A stretch of DNA of 64,000 nt from Stenotrophomonas maltophilia (GTDB taxonomy: Bacteria > Pseudomonadota > Gammaproteobacteria > Xanthomonadales > Xanthomonadaceae): assembly GCF_002799245.1 (NCBI RefSeq), contig NZ_NEQV01000006.1:186001-250000 (forward strand). Reading direction: 5' to 3'. Numbering within the stretch: the stretch's first letter is position 1; the number at the start of each line of letters is the position of its first letter. The notes beneath the pieces are model-generated. The model was not told the origin of the DNA and ran no database searches. It saw nothing but the letters and a program-made list of their open reading frames with translations. Of the stretch, positions 34,033 to 42,834 are shown piece by piece. The position numbers and the translations under genes were made by a program.

Positions 34033-36225
34033 TCAGATCACCGTCAGGTTGGCATACGCCATCACCAGCCACTTGCTGCCGGCATCGGCGAACTCGACCT
34101 GCACGCGGGCGTGGGCGCCGTTGCCTTCGTAGTCGGTCACCATGCCTTCGCCGAATTTGGGATGGGTGACCAGTGCACCCAGCTTGATCGGCGGTGCCTC
34201 GATCGAGGCATGACCCATCACCCGGCTGGCGCCCATCGAGGCCGGCCGCGAAACCTGCACCTTCGGGCGGACTTCGTGCAGCAGCTCGCGCGGAATCTCG
34301 CGCAGGAAGCGCGACGGCAGGCTGTAGTTGTCCTGCCCGTGGATGCGGCGCGACTCGGCATAGCTCAGCACCAGCTTCTGGCGCGCGCGGGTGATGCCGA
34401 CGTAGGCCAGGCGGCGCTCTTCTTCCAGCCGCCCGCTTTCCTCCAGCGAGCGTGCGCTGGGGAACAGCCCCTCTTCCAGGCCGGCCAGGAACACCAGCGG
34501 GAATTCCAGGCCCTTGGCCGAGTGCAGCGTCATCAGCTGCACGCCGTCCTCGCCCGCCTGCGCCTGGCCCTCGCCGGCCTCCAGCGCGGCATAGGCCAGG
34601 AACGCGACCAGCTCGTCCATGTCCTCGCCCACCTCCTCGATGTCGTCTGCCCGGCGCACGAAGCGCGAGGCCACCGAGACCAGTTCGTCGAGGTTGTCGG
34701 TACGCGATTCGGAGTCCAGCGCGTTGCGGCTCTCCTTGCTCCAGTGCTCGCGCAGCTGCGAGCGGGCCAGCACATGGTCCACGCGCTCGGCCAGGGTCAT
34801 GTGCAGGGTCTGTGCCTGCAGCTCGTTGACCAGCACCAGGAAGCCGGCCAGCGCATTGCGTGCGCGTGCGGCCAGCGCGCTGCCCTGGGTGACCAGCATG
34901 GTCGCCTCCCACAGCGAAATACCCTGCGCGCGTGCCTCACGGCGCACTTCGTCCAGCGTGCGGTCGCCGATGCCACGCGTCGGCGTGTTGACCGCACGCT
35001 CGAAGGCGGCGTCATCGTTGCGGTTGGACAGCAGGCGCAGGTAGGCCAGCGCGTCCTTGATTTCGGCACGCTCGAAGAAGCGCATGCCGCCATACACGCG
35101 GTACGGCACCTGCTCGCTCAGCAGTGCTTCTTCCAGCGCACGCGACTGTGCGTTGCTGCGGTAGAGCACGGCCACTTCGGTGTAGCTGCCACCATCGCGC
35201 ACCCATTGGCGGGCGCGCTCGACGATGTAGCGGGCCTCGTCCATCTCGTTGTACGCGGCATACAGGTCGATCGGCTCGCCGTCGCCGCTGTCGGTCCACA
35301 GCTGCTTGCCGATGCGGTCGGGGTTGTGCGCGATCACCGCATTGGCGGCGCCGAGGATGTTGGCGGTGGAGCGGTAGTTCTGTTCCAGGCGGATGGTCTG
35401 TGCGCCCGGGAAGTCGCGCAGGAAGCCCTGCACGTTCTCGACCTTGGCACCGCGCCAGCCGTAGATGGCCTGGTCATCGTCACCGACCACGAACACATGG
35501 CCGGAATCACCCGCCAGCACGCGCACGAAGGCGTACTGGATGGCATTGGTGTCCTGGAACTCGTCCACCAGGATTTCGCGGAAGCGGGCGCGGTAGTGGG
35601 CCAGCAGGGCCGGGTTGTCGCGCAGCAGTTCATGCGCGCGCAGCAGCAGCTCGGCGAAGTCGACCAGGCCGGCGCGGTCGCAGCGCGCCTGGTACTCGAT
35701 GTAGGCCTGGCGCATGGTTTCCAGCCAGGCGTCGTGCGGTTCGGGCTGGATGTGCTGCGGGCGGCGGCCTTCGTCCTTCTGCGCGTTGATCCACCACGCG
35801 ATCTGCTTGGCCGGGTATTTGCCGTCGTCCAGTTCCAGCGCCTGCACCACGCGCTTGACCAGCCGCAGCTGGTCGTCCGAGTCCATCACCTGGAAGCCTT
35901 CGGGCAGCCTGGCGTCCTGCCAGTGCAGGCGCAGCAGGCGGTTGGCCAGGCCGTGGAAGGTGCCGATCCACATGCCGCGGCTGCCGTTGGGCAACTGGGC
36001 ATCGATGCGGTGGCGCATTTCGCCGGCCGCCTTGTTGGTGAAGGTCACCGCGAAAATGCCGTGGGTCGGCACGCCATCGACTTCATGCAGCCAGGCGATG
36101 CGGTGGGTGAGTACGCGGGTCTTGCCGGAACCGGCACCGGCCAGCACCAGGTGGTGGCCGGGGGGAGCGGAGACGGCTTCGCGCTGGGCCGGGTTCAGGC
36201 CATCGAGCAGGTGGGAGACATCCAT
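34033..36225 (-). CDS. uvrD: DNA helicase II
   Basis: This 730-aa superfamily 1A 3'-5' helicase acts in nucleotide-excision and mismatch repair. Motif I is AGAGSGKT near residue 30, motif II is VDEFQDTN near 218 and QAIYGWRGA is motif III. VTFTNKAAGEM and the late motif LMTLHSAKGLEFP near 565 are also present. Its C-terminal Tudor-like tail ends WLVMAYANLTVI. Length and ends match UvrD better than Rep or PcrA. It is followed at once by the double palindrome. Confidence 0.96.
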   Translation of the reverse strand: MDVSHLLDGLNPAQREAVSAPPGHHLVLAGAGSGKTRVLTHRIAWLHEVDGVPTHGIFAVTFTNKAAGEMRHRIDAQLPNGSRGMWIGTFHGLANRLLRLHWQDARLPEGFQVMDSDDQLRLVKRVVQALELDDGKYPAKQIAWWINAQKDEGRRPQHIQPEPHDAWLETMRQAYIEYQARCDRAGLVDFAELLLRAHELLRDNPALLAHYRARFREILVDEFQDTNAIQYAFVRVLAGDSGHVFVVGDDDQAIYGWRGAKVENVQGFLRDFPGAQTIRLEQNYRSTANILGAANAVIAHNPDRIGKQLWTDSGDGEPIDLYAAYNEMDEARYIVERARQWVRDGGSYTEVAVLYRSNAQSRALEEALLSEQVPYRVYGGMRFFERAEIKDALAYLRLLSNRNDDAAFERAVNTPTRGIGDRTLDEVRREARAQGISLWEATMLVTQGSALAARARNALAGFLVLVNELQAQTLHMTLAERVDHVLARSQLREHWSKESRNALDSESRTDNLDELVSVASRFVRRADDIEEVGEDMDELVAFLAYAALEAGEGQAQAGEDGVQLMTLHSAKGLEFPLVFLAGLEEGLFPSARSLEESGRLEEERRLAYVGITRARQKLVLSYAESRRIHGQDNYSLPSRFLREIPRELLHEVRPKVQVSRPASMGASRVMGHASIEAPPIKLGALVTHPKFGEGMVTDYEGNGAHARVQVEFADAGSKWLVMAYANLTVI

Positions 36226-36234
36226 GCCTCCATT

Positions 36235-37638
36235 TTACGGCATCGCCGTCGCGGCTCCTGCGACCACCTGGGTCGCCAGTGCCTGCGCCTGCTGGCGCAG
36301 TTCAGGCACTGCGAGGCTTTCCCACAGGCTGCCGATGCGCAGGCTGCCGAGCACGCCCAGCCGGGCCTGCGGCTGGCCACCCGCTGCACGCAGGCGGTCA
36401 CCCGGCACCGTGCTGTCCAGGCCCAGCCCATGTGGGCCGGGGCGGGCCAGCCCATCGGCCAGCAACTGCTGCAGCAGCGGATTGCGCAGTGCGCTGGCGC
36501 GGGTCTCTACGCCGGTGGCATTGATCACCCCGCCAATCGTCCAGTGCTGTTCATTGCCTGAGCCATCGCGACCACACAGCTGCAGCGCATCACCTTCGCG
36601 GCAGACGCGTTGCAGGCGGGACCGGTGGATACGCAGTTGGCCGCTGTCCTGCAGGGCCTGCAGCTGCGCGTCGACCTCTTCGGCGATGCGGTGGCGATGC
36701 ACGTCCCAGTAGCGCACCACATGGCGCAGGAAGCGGCGCTGGTCGGCTTCGCCAAGGCTGCACCACAGCGCCTGCCCGTGCGGGCGGATGCGGTCCATCA
36801 CGCCCTGCCACGGCAGGCCGTCGGCCTGCGCCTGGCGGGCGAACCCGCGCAGCGCACGCAGGCGCTGGCGCAGGTTCATCGGCAGCAGCGTGGCCGGGTC
36901 GAACGTGGGCAGGCCACCATGCGCATGCGGCAGCGGCAGCAGGCCATGGCGCGAGATCACATGCAGCGGACCAGTGTGGCCGGCGGCGACCAATGCCAGC
37001 GCGGTGTCGGCCATGCTCAGGCCGGACCCGACAATGGCCACGGCCTGCTCGCCGGCCAGGGTACGCACGCCGTCGTAGTCCCAGGCCTCGATCACGTCAT
37101 CGGCGGGCAGTGCGTCAGCACCGGCCACCGGCAGCGGACGCATGCTGTTGCCGGTGGCGAGCACCGCCTGCGCGGCATGCAGCGCCTGGCCATCGCCCAG
37201 CTGCAGCCGGTAACCATGGTCATCCGGCTGCAGGCCCAGCACCGGCTGCGCGATCACCTGCAGCTGCGCCGGGCTGACCGCGGCGGCCTCCTGCAGGCGC
37301 TGCTGCAGGTAGGCAGCAAAGTAGTGGCGGCACACGTAACGCTCGCCCAGCACCTCGCGCGCCTCGCCCGGGTAGGCATCGGCGGCCATCAGGTAGTCGA
37401 GGAAATCGCCAGGCTGGTCGGCAAACGCACTCATCTTCGCCGCCGGCACGTTCAGCAGGTGCTCCGGCCACGGCGTGGCATAGGCGATGCCCTGCGCCAG
37501 CTGCGAGGCCGGCTCGAAAATGGCCAGCGCCAGCGGCGCGTGGGCCTGGCGCAGTACCTGGATCGCCACCAGCACCCCGGCCGCACCACCACCGATGATC
37601 GCCAGGTCCAGTTCGCCATTACGCGGTGAATCAGTCAT
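36235..37638 (-). CDS. FAD/NAD(P)-binding oxidoreductase
   Basis: This 467-aa flavoprotein has an N-terminal dinucleotide motif AIIGGGAAGVLVA near residue 15 and a second nucleotide site VAIVGSGLSMADTAL around 205. This is the layout of the FAD-NAD(P)-binding (PF13454-type) family. Some relatives act as N-hydroxylases or Baeyer-Villiger-like enzymes, but the substrate here is unknown. Nine bases separate it from the uvrD start. The ATG at 37638 is used because the longer form adds only six residues. Confidence 0.8.
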   Translation of the reverse strand: MTDSPRNGELDLAIIGGGAAGVLVAIQVLRQAHAPLALAIFEPASQLAQGIAYATPWPEHLLNVPAAKMSAFADQPGDFLDYLMAADAYPGEAREVLGERYVCRHYFAAYLQQRLQEAAAVSPAQLQVIAQPVLGLQPDDHGYRLQLGDGQALHAAQAVLATGNSMRPLPVAGADALPADDVIEAWDYDGVRTLAGEQAVAIVGSGLSMADTALALVAAGHTGPLHVISRHGLLPLPHAHGGLPTFDPATLLPMNLRQRLRALRGFARQAQADGLPWQGVMDRIRPHGQALWCSLGEADQRRFLRHVVRYWDVHRHRIAEEVDAQLQALQDSGQLRIHRSRLQRVCREGDALQLCGRDGSGNEQHWTIGGVINATGVETRASALRNPLLQQLLADGLARPGPHGLGLDSTVPGDRLRAAGGQPQARLGVLGSLRIGSLWESLAVPELRQQAQALATQVVAGAATAMP

Positions 37639-37701
37639 GCACTGATTGTAGGCCATCGGCGATGACAGGCCGGAGTGCCGGAATGGGCGGTTGCCGCCGC
37701 C

Positions 37702-39120
37702 TCACATCAACGCATCGGCCAGGCGTGCGATGCCCTCGCGGCTGCGCCGCCACGTGGGACGGCTGCGCCACTGCTGCAGATCCAGCTGGCGCGCCTCGCG
37801 CAGGTAGCCATCCTCGATCGCGCACAACTGCTGTACCAGCGCACGGTCATAGCAGATCAGGCCGATCTCGGCATTCAGCGCGAACGAGCGGATATCCATG
37901 TTGATCGAGCCGAGCACGGCGATGTCCTCGTCCACGCTCATGTGCTTGGCGTGCAGGAACTGCGGTTCGTACAGGGCGATGCGCACGCCACAGCGCAGCA
38001 GCTCGTCGTAGTACGCCTCCTGCGCCCACGAGGTCAGCCGCTGGTTGTTGCTGGCCGAGAGGATCAGCTGCACGTCCACGCCGGACAATGCGGCAATGCG
38101 CAGCGCGCTCAGCGTGGCTTCGTCGGGCACGAAATACGGGGTGACCATCACCAGCCGGCGCCGCGCCAGATGGATCAGCGCCGCCACCGCATCGCGCGCG
38201 TTGCTGTACGGGTATGCCGGGCCGCTGGGCAGCAGCTGGGTGGCGATGTCGTCGCTGCACTCGGGCACATCGGCGATCACGTCCAGGCGCTGGCCGGTTT
38301 CCATGTACCAGTCGCTGGCGAAGACCGCTTCCAGATGCGCCACGGCCGGGCCACGCACGCGCGCCACCAGTTCGCGGTTCGGGTGGCCGGGCACGAATTG
38401 CGGGCCCGCCAGGTTCTGCGAACCGACATAGGCCACTTCGTTGTCGATCACCGCGATCTTGCGGTGGTTGCGCAGGTCCATGCGCCCGCTGCGGCGCCAG
38501 CGCAGGCCACCCGGCAGCATCGCCCGTACTTCGATGTCGCGCGCTTCCAGGCGCTTGCGATAGGCGCGCAGGCCGCGCTTGGCGCCCACCGCGTCGAGCA
38601 GCACACGGCACTGCACGCCACGCGCCGCTGCACGCTGCAGCGCCTCGACGATGGCCTCGCCCACCGCGTCGTCGAACATCAGGTAGTACAGCAGGTGCAC
38701 GCGGTCTTCGGCCTGGTCGATGTCGGCGATCAGCGTGTGCAGCGATTCGTCGTAGTCGGTCAACAGATCGACTGCGTTGCCGTGCACCGGCATGAAGTCA
38801 CCCTGGCGCTGCACCAGCGGCACGATCTCGGCGCTGGCGGTATCCGGCTGCGGGGTCCAGCGCAGGCGATGCTGCAACGCCTGTTCCTCGCGGATCACCT
38901 GCGAGGCCTCGGCCTGGCGGCGGATGCGCTCGCGCGACAGCCAGGGGTGGCCGAACAGCAGGTACAGCGGCAGGCCCAGCAGTGGCACGAAGCCGACCAG
39001 CAGCAGCCAGCTGCGCGCGGCCCCCGGCGTGGTGCGGGTGGGGATCCAGCACAGCGCGACCAGCCGGATCAGCCAGTCAATCAGCAGCAGGTACGAACCC
39101 AGCAACCACTCGAACAGCAT
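37702..39120 (-). CDS. clsA: Cardiolipin synthase A
   Basis: This 472-aa phospholipase D superfamily protein has two N-terminal membrane helices (residues ~1-55) and both HKD motifs: HRKIAVIDN near 215 and HAKHMSVDED near 392. It condenses two phosphatidylglycerol molecules to cardiolipin at the inner membrane. The ATG at 39120 opens the first helix directly (MLFEWLLGSYLLL). The gene is followed by the oxidoreductase gene 63 bp away. Confidence 0.93.
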   Translation of the reverse strand: MLFEWLLGSYLLLIDWLIRLVALCWIPTRTTPGAARSWLLLVGFVPLLGLPLYLLFGHPWLSRERIRRQAEASQVIREEQALQHRLRWTPQPDTASAEIVPLVQRQGDFMPVHGNAVDLLTDYDESLHTLIADIDQAEDRVHLLYYLMFDDAVGEAIVEALQRAAARGVQCRVLLDAVGAKRGLRAYRKRLEARDIEVRAMLPGGLRWRRSGRMDLRNHRKIAVIDNEVAYVGSQNLAGPQFVPGHPNRELVARVRGPAVAHLEAVFASDWYMETGQRLDVIADVPECSDDIATQLLPSGPAYPYSNARDAVAALIHLARRRLVMVTPYFVPDEATLSALRIAALSGVDVQLILSASNNQRLTSWAQEAYYDELLRCGVRIALYEPQFLHAKHMSVDEDIAVLGSINMDIRSFALNAEIGLICYDRALVQQLCAIEDGYLREARQLDLQQWRSRPTWRRSREGIARLADALM

Positions 39121-39167
39121 CGTGTCGCCCGTCGGGAGGTGATGGGCCATTCTGCCCAGCAGGGTGT

Positions 39168-39251
39168 GTAGAGTCGAGCTTGCTCGACTGCCGCAGCGCA
39201 GCCGAGCGTGGGCTCGGCTCTACAAGAGCCGTCGAGCAGGCTCGACGCTAC
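39168..39251. repeat. Three GTAG-type hairpins, two subtypes
   Basis: There are two hairpins with a GTCGAGC stem (39168-39189 and 39228-39251) and between them one inverted GCCGAGCG copy (39201-39223). The mix of stem types in one cluster is unusual in this window. The cluster lies just downstream of the 82-aa gene and upstream of clsA. Confidence 0.8.
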
Positions 39252-39259
39252 GGGATGGC

Positions 39260-39508
39260 TCAATGCCGCACCGGCACCTCGCACAGCTGGCGCACCGAAT
39301 CGGCGTGGCGGCGGCCGTTGAGCGCCATGCAGGCAATGGCCTGCGCGGCCCGCTCCAGCTGCGCCTCCGGCAGCGGCGACGGTGCACCGTTGGCCAGTGC
39401 CAGATGGTGATCGCACAGCAGCAGCGCCATGCCCTCGATGCCTTCCAGCATGCGCTGCAGGCGCAGCCAGCCCAGTTCCAGGTCCTGCCGGTGTGATGGG
39501 GTGTTCAT
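39260..39508 (-). CDS. Small cytoplasmic protein of unknown function
   Basis: This 82-aa helical protein starts MNTPSHRQDLELGWLRLQRM, with two predicted helices and a conserved-looking CMALNGRRHADSVRQLC. A perfect AAGGAGG stands six bases before the ATG. Its leader region holds a large structured inverted repeat (39546-39624) that resembles phage c4-type antisense RNA. The gene may therefore be a remnant of a phage immunity region or may be controlled by that structure. I do not recognise the family. Confidence 0.7.
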   Translation of the reverse strand: MNTPSHRQDLELGWLRLQRMLEGIEGMALLLCDHHLALANGAPSPLPEAQLERAAQAIACMALNGRRHADSVRQLCEVPVRH

Positions 39509-39533
39509 GCAACCTCCTTCAACGGATCTGGCC

Positions 39534-39670
39534 ACCGGTGAAGGTGGCGGACGATGCGTGGTTGCAATACCGGGAACGGTAGCCACCAAACCGGCGGGCG
39601 CGAGGCCCCCACGCACCGTCCGCCATAGAGGCAGATGGGTCACCCGCCGTCGGCGGAGTTTTTCCGGCAA
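39534..39670 (-). ncRNA. Possible c4/Ash-type structured RNA element
   Basis: On the minus strand, a 16-bp inverted repeat (39609-39624 with 39546-39561, GGCGGACGGTGCGTGG against its near-complement) encloses smaller hairpins: GGGCCTCGCGCCC and CCGGTTTGGTGGCTACCGG-like. This architecture, and the translated frame AGLVATVPGIATTHRPPP across it, recall the c4 antisense RNA / Ash region of P1/P4-type phages. The rest of 39509-40013 holds a half GTAG hairpin and the rpmG terminator and no further gene. The name is tentative and from pattern memory. Confidence 0.4.
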
Positions 39671-39885
39671 CGGCGGGCGAGTTTACTGGCTACCGATTCG
39701 ACGGGATTGCAAGCCCGGCCACTGCAACCGCAGCGGCTCGCCATCATGGGCACGGCGAGCCCTGTCGTTCCAATCGATTTGGAGCGCACGAGGCGCCGGA
39801 ACCGGTAGGAACAATCACTTATCGCATCCGGCCCTTCACACCAGGCAGGGCGCCATTGGCGACAGCGTGCGCAGGGAGTCCGGCA

Positions 39886-39906
39886 GTGCCGACCAACGGT
39901 CGGCAC
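39886..39906. repeat. Isolated GTGCCGACC hairpin
   Basis: GTGCCGACCAACGGTCGGCAC is a 21-bp perfect hairpin of the same stem class as the GTAG elements, but without the GTAG edge. A sister copy is at 63035-63060. Confidence 0.6.
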
Positions 39907-39958
39907 CCACCATGGCTATGCCGCAGCAGGCAGCAGCCACCACAGAAATGCCGGGCAT

Positions 39959-39988
39959 GAAAAAACCCGCCACAAGGGCGGGTTTCTT
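39959..39988 (-). terminator. Rho-independent terminator of rpmBG
   Basis: On the minus strand AAACCCGCCCTTGTGGCGGGTTTTTT follows the rpmG stop by about 25 bases. The seven-base stem CCCGCC/GGCGGG and T-run make a strong intrinsic terminator. Confidence 0.9.
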
Positions 39989-40013
39989 CGCGGGGATCAG
40001 CAATCCGTGCGGA

Positions 40014-40178
40014 TTACTTGATCTTGCCTTCCTTGTACAGGACGTGCTTGCGCACGACCGGATCGTACTTCAGGAATTCCATCTTCCCCGGGGTGTTCTT
40101 CTTGTTCTTGTCGGTCGTGTAGAAGTGGCCGGTACCGGCCGAGGAAATCATACGGACCTTATCGCGCTTGCCTGCCAT
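40014..40178 (-). CDS. rpmG: Ribosomal protein bL33
   Basis: This 54-aa large-subunit protein starts [20 protein letters not shown] and ends [11 protein letters not shown]. It lacks the paired cysteines of zinc-binding L33, so it is the C-minus form. It follows rpmB by 13 bases in the usual rpmB-rpmG order and is closed by an intrinsic terminator. Confidence 0.97.
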   Translation of the reverse strand: MAGKRDKVRMISSAGTGHFYTTDKNKKNTPGKMEFLKYDPVVRKHVLYKEGKIK

Positions 40179-40191
40179 GATGCTTTACTCC

Positions 40192-40428
40192 TCAGACCTT
40201 TTCGCCGCGCGCACGCAGCTCAGCCAGAACGGAATCAATGCCGTTCTTGTCGATGGTGCGCAGTGCATGCGCGGAAACACGAAGCTTGACCCAGCGGTTC
40301 TCGCTGGCCACCCAGAAACGGCGCTCGTGCAGATTCGGCAGGAAACGACGACGGGTCTTGTTGTTGGCGTGCGAGACGTTGTTACCCGTCTGCACTCGCT
40401 TGCCGGAAACCTGGCATACGCGGGACAT
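40192..40428 (-). CDS. rpmB: Ribosomal protein bL28
   Basis: This 78-aa large-subunit protein starts [20 protein letters not shown] and has the basic core [16 protein letters not shown]. The length is that of proteobacterial L28. It is the first gene of the rpmB-rpmG operon. The upstream region to 41165 holds its promoter and a tandem repeat array. Confidence 0.98.
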   Translation of the reverse strand: MSRVCQVSGKRVQTGNNVSHANNKTRRRFLPNLHERRFWVASENRWVKLRVSAHALRTIDKNGIDSVLAELRARGEKV

Positions 40429-40663
40429 TGCGCACCTCGATAGTAGTAGTTGTCAGCCCGTAGCCCGGGAGACGGCGGCCTCGATGGTTGCCCACCACAC
40501 GTCAAGAGAATCAAAGGGTTACGCTGGCGTTGGGCGGCCGGGGACGTGCTCCCGGGGGCGCCGCCCGATAGAAAACCGGACACAGCGAGCCGCGCATTAT
40601 GCACGGGTTCAAGCACTTGCGCAAGTTACCCACAGGCTGGGGCTGAACACGGCAACCGCCGTC

Positions 40664-41163
40664 CTGCAGAGCCGGGCCCATGCTCGGCCCAGTCACGCCG
40701 CACCCGCGGTGTGACGGGAAGGCCGCCGAGCGTGGGCTCGGCTCTACAACAGCGACCGCCTTGCTGTGGAGCCGAGCCGATGCTCGGCCCAGTCACGCCG
40801 CACCCGCGGTGTGACGGGAAAGCAGCCGAGCGTGGGCTCGGCTCTACAACAGCGACCGCCTTGCTGTGGAGCCGAGCCGATGCTCGGCCCAGTCACGCCA
40901 GACCCGCGGTGTGATGGGAAAGCAGCCGAGCGTGGGCTCGGCTCTACAACTGCGACCGCCTTGCTGTGGAGCCGAGCCGATGCTCGGCCCAGTCACGCCG
41001 GACCTGCGGTGTGACGGGAAAGCAGCCGAGCGTGGGCTCGGCTCTACAACAGCGACCGCCTTGCTGTGGAGCCGAGCCAATGCTCGGCCCAGTCACGCCG
41101 CACCCGCGGTGTGACGGGAAGGCCGCCGAGCGCGGGCTCGGCTCTACAACAGCGACAGAGCTG
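40664..41163. repeat. Five tandem 100-bp units, each with two inverted GTAG-type hairpins
   Basis: Units begin at 40664, 40764, 40864, 40964 and 41064, exactly 100 bp apart. Each has a left hairpin (GAGCCGAGCCGATGCTCGGCC), a middle inverted repeat (GTCACGCC..GGTGTGAC) and a right hairpin ending GGCTCGGCTCTACAAC. The left ends read GTGG in units 2-5 and GCAG in unit 1, in place of GTAG. A few substitutions separate units. The array fills most of the 737-bp gap between rpmB and the exonuclease gene, with no gene in it. Confidence 0.9.
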
Positions 41164-41165
41164 GC

Positions 41166-41675
41166 TCAGCGCAGGTGCGGAATGACCTGGGCCAGCAGAT
41201 GGGCATCCTTCAGCGCGCCGTGCAGGCCCCGGTTGCCGGGAATGCGCAGGCGCTGCAGCACATCGTCCAGCTTGTTGCCCTGGCCCGGCCAGCGCCCCCG
41301 CGCCAGCTTCAGGCTGCAGGTGATGTGGCAGTGCTGGGCCAGCGTGGCGGGGATGCCAGCCAGGCGCAGCTCGTTGTCCAGGAAACCCACATCAAAGGTG
41401 GCGTTGTGCGCGACCATCTCGCTGCCACGCAGGAACTCCAGCAGTTCTGCGGCCTTGCTGGAGAACAGCGGCTTGCCCACCAGCATCGCATCGCTGATGC
41501 CATGCACGCGCTGCGCGCCCCAGTCGACCTTGCGCTGCGGCTGCAGGTAGGTGTGGAACTGACGGCCGGTGAGCTGGCCATCGATCAGCTCGACGGCACC
41601 GATTTCGATCACCCGGTGCCCCAGGCGGTGGGAGATGCCGGTGGTTTCGGTATCCAGTGCAACGATGCGACTCAT
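41166..41675 (-). CDS. DnaQ-like 3'-5' exonuclease (DEDDh)
   Basis: This 169-aa single-domain exonuclease has Exo I in ALDTETTG (residues 6-13), Exo II in HNATFDVGFLD near 90 and Exo III HGALKDAHLLA near 152. The DEDDh active site is therefore complete. It is shorter than E. coli DnaQ (about 240 residues) and lacks the C-terminal clamp/polymerase-binding extension. It could be the replicase proofreader of this lineage or a separate trimming exonuclease. No rnhA gene is next to it. Confidence 0.88.
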   Translation of the reverse strand: MSRIVALDTETTGISHRLGHRVIEIGAVELIDGQLTGRQFHTYLQPQRKVDWGAQRVHGISDAMLVGKPLFSSKAAELLEFLRGSEMVAHNATFDVGFLDNELRLAGIPATLAQHCHITCSLKLARGRWPGQGNKLDDVLQRLRIPGNRGLHGALKDAHLLAQVIPHLR

Positions 41676-41750
41676 GCGTGAGGTTCAGTTCCTTGATGCG
41701 CTGCCTGGCATGGTCGCACGAAGACTGGCCCGATCCGGCAGGAGACTCCC

Positions 41751-41840
41751 TGTAGAGCCAAGCCTACGCTCGGCTCGCGCGCGAAGCGCGGCCCTTGAGC
41801 GTTGGAGCCAGAAACAGCCGAGCGTGGGCTCGGCGCTACA
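41751..41840. repeat. GTAG hairpin pair overlapping a gene end
   Basis: The left copy is TGTAGAGCCAAGCCTACGCTCGGCT. The right inverted copy AGCCGAGCGTGGGCTCGGCGCTACA ends at 41840. The right GTAG supplies the TAG stop of the LysR gene. A separate GCGCGCG..CGCGGCC hairpin lies between them. Confidence 0.85.
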
Positions 41841-42726
41841 GTGCTGCCACCACCCAATCAATGAACACCCGCAGCCGCTGGCTCATGTGCCGGTTCGGCG
41901 GGAACATCACGTGCATCGGCATCGGCGGCAGCTGCCAGTCCTCCAGTACCGGCAGCAGCTCGCCGCGCGCCACGTGCGGCGCGGCCATGTAGCCGGGCAG
42001 CGCCACCACGCCCAGACCCGCCAGCGCCGCCGCCAGATAGGCGTTGCCGTCGTCGAAGCCGACCGTGTAGCGGCCCTGCACCTCGATGCGCTCATCGCCA
42101 CGCTGTGCAGTGAACACACGGGCGCGACCACTGCGCGGGCTGAGGAAGCCGACCATGTGATGGTCGGGCCCTTCCAGCGCGCGCGGGTCGGTCGGCAGGC
42201 CGAAACGCTGCACATAGCCTGGGCTGGCGTGGAAGCCGATCGGCAGTGCAGCCAGCGGCCGCGCCACCAGCGACGGGTCGGCCGGGGTGCCGCCGCGGAT
42301 CACGCAATCGACGTTGTCAGCGATGACATCGACCTCGCGGTCACTCACGCCGATATCCAGCTGGATCTCCGGATAGCGCGCCTGGAAATCCGCCAGCGCC
42401 GGCACCAGCCGCAGCCGTGCGTAGGGCCCGGGCACATCCACGCGCAGGCGGCCGCGTGGTTGGGCGGCCGCGTCGCCAAGGCCTGCTTCCACCTCGTCCA
42501 GTTCGGCCAGCAGCCGGGCGATGCGCGGGTAGTAGGCCGCGCCATCGGCGGTGACGCTGACCCGCCGGGTGGTGCGGTTGAGCAGACGCAGCCGCAAGTG
42601 CGCCTCCAGCTGCTGCACCAGCTGGGTGACCGTGGTGCGGCTGACCTGCAGGGTATGCGCGGCGCGGGTGAAGCTGCCGGTCTCCACTACCCGGGCAAAC
42701 GCCCGCATCGCCTCGAAACGGTCCAT
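41836..42726 (-). CDS. LysR-family transcription regulator
   Basis: This 296-aa protein has an N-terminal winged HTH (AFARVVETGSFTRAAHTLQVSRTTVTQ, residues ~8-34) and a substrate-binding domain from about residue 90. It is divergent from a RidA-family gene 108 bp away, so it probably regulates that gene and itself from the shared gap. The TAG stop is part of a GTAG repeat. The ATG at 42726 gives the standard LysR N-terminus (MDRFEAMRAF). Confidence 0.92.
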   Translation of the reverse strand: MDRFEAMRAFARVVETGSFTRAAHTLQVSRTTVTQLVQQLEAHLRLRLLNRTTRRVSVTADGAAYYPRIARLLAELDEVEAGLGDAAAQPRGRLRVDVPGPYARLRLVPALADFQARYPEIQLDIGVSDREVDVIADNVDCVIRGGTPADPSLVARPLAALPIGFHASPGYVQRFGLPTDPRALEGPDHHMVGFLSPRSGRARVFTAQRGDERIEVQGRYTVGFDDGNAYLAAALAGLGVVALPGYMAAPHVARGELLPVLEDWQLPPMPMHVMFPPNRHMSQRLRVFIDWVVAAL

Positions 42727-42834
42727 GGCTGGCCGTGATTGTTTGGGATTGGCAATCAATCTAGGCCGATCATCGCGGTTTATCCAGACAGCGATGGCGG
42801 AGAGGATGGCGTTCTCTCCCACGGGATCTTCCCC

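Noticed and set aside
34111..36561. An 816-aa plus-strand frame opposite uvrD
   Set aside because: It shows low-complexity His/Gln/Val composition and no domain, while the minus frame is a complete helicase.
40450..41114. Repeated 82-aa frames between rpmB and the exonuclease gene
   Set aside because: They are translations of the 100-bp palindromic repeat array, with no ribosome site, and they appear in several frames.
40664..41163. CRISPR array
   Set aside because: The repeats are contiguous 100-bp palindromic units with no unique spacers, and no cas genes are near.
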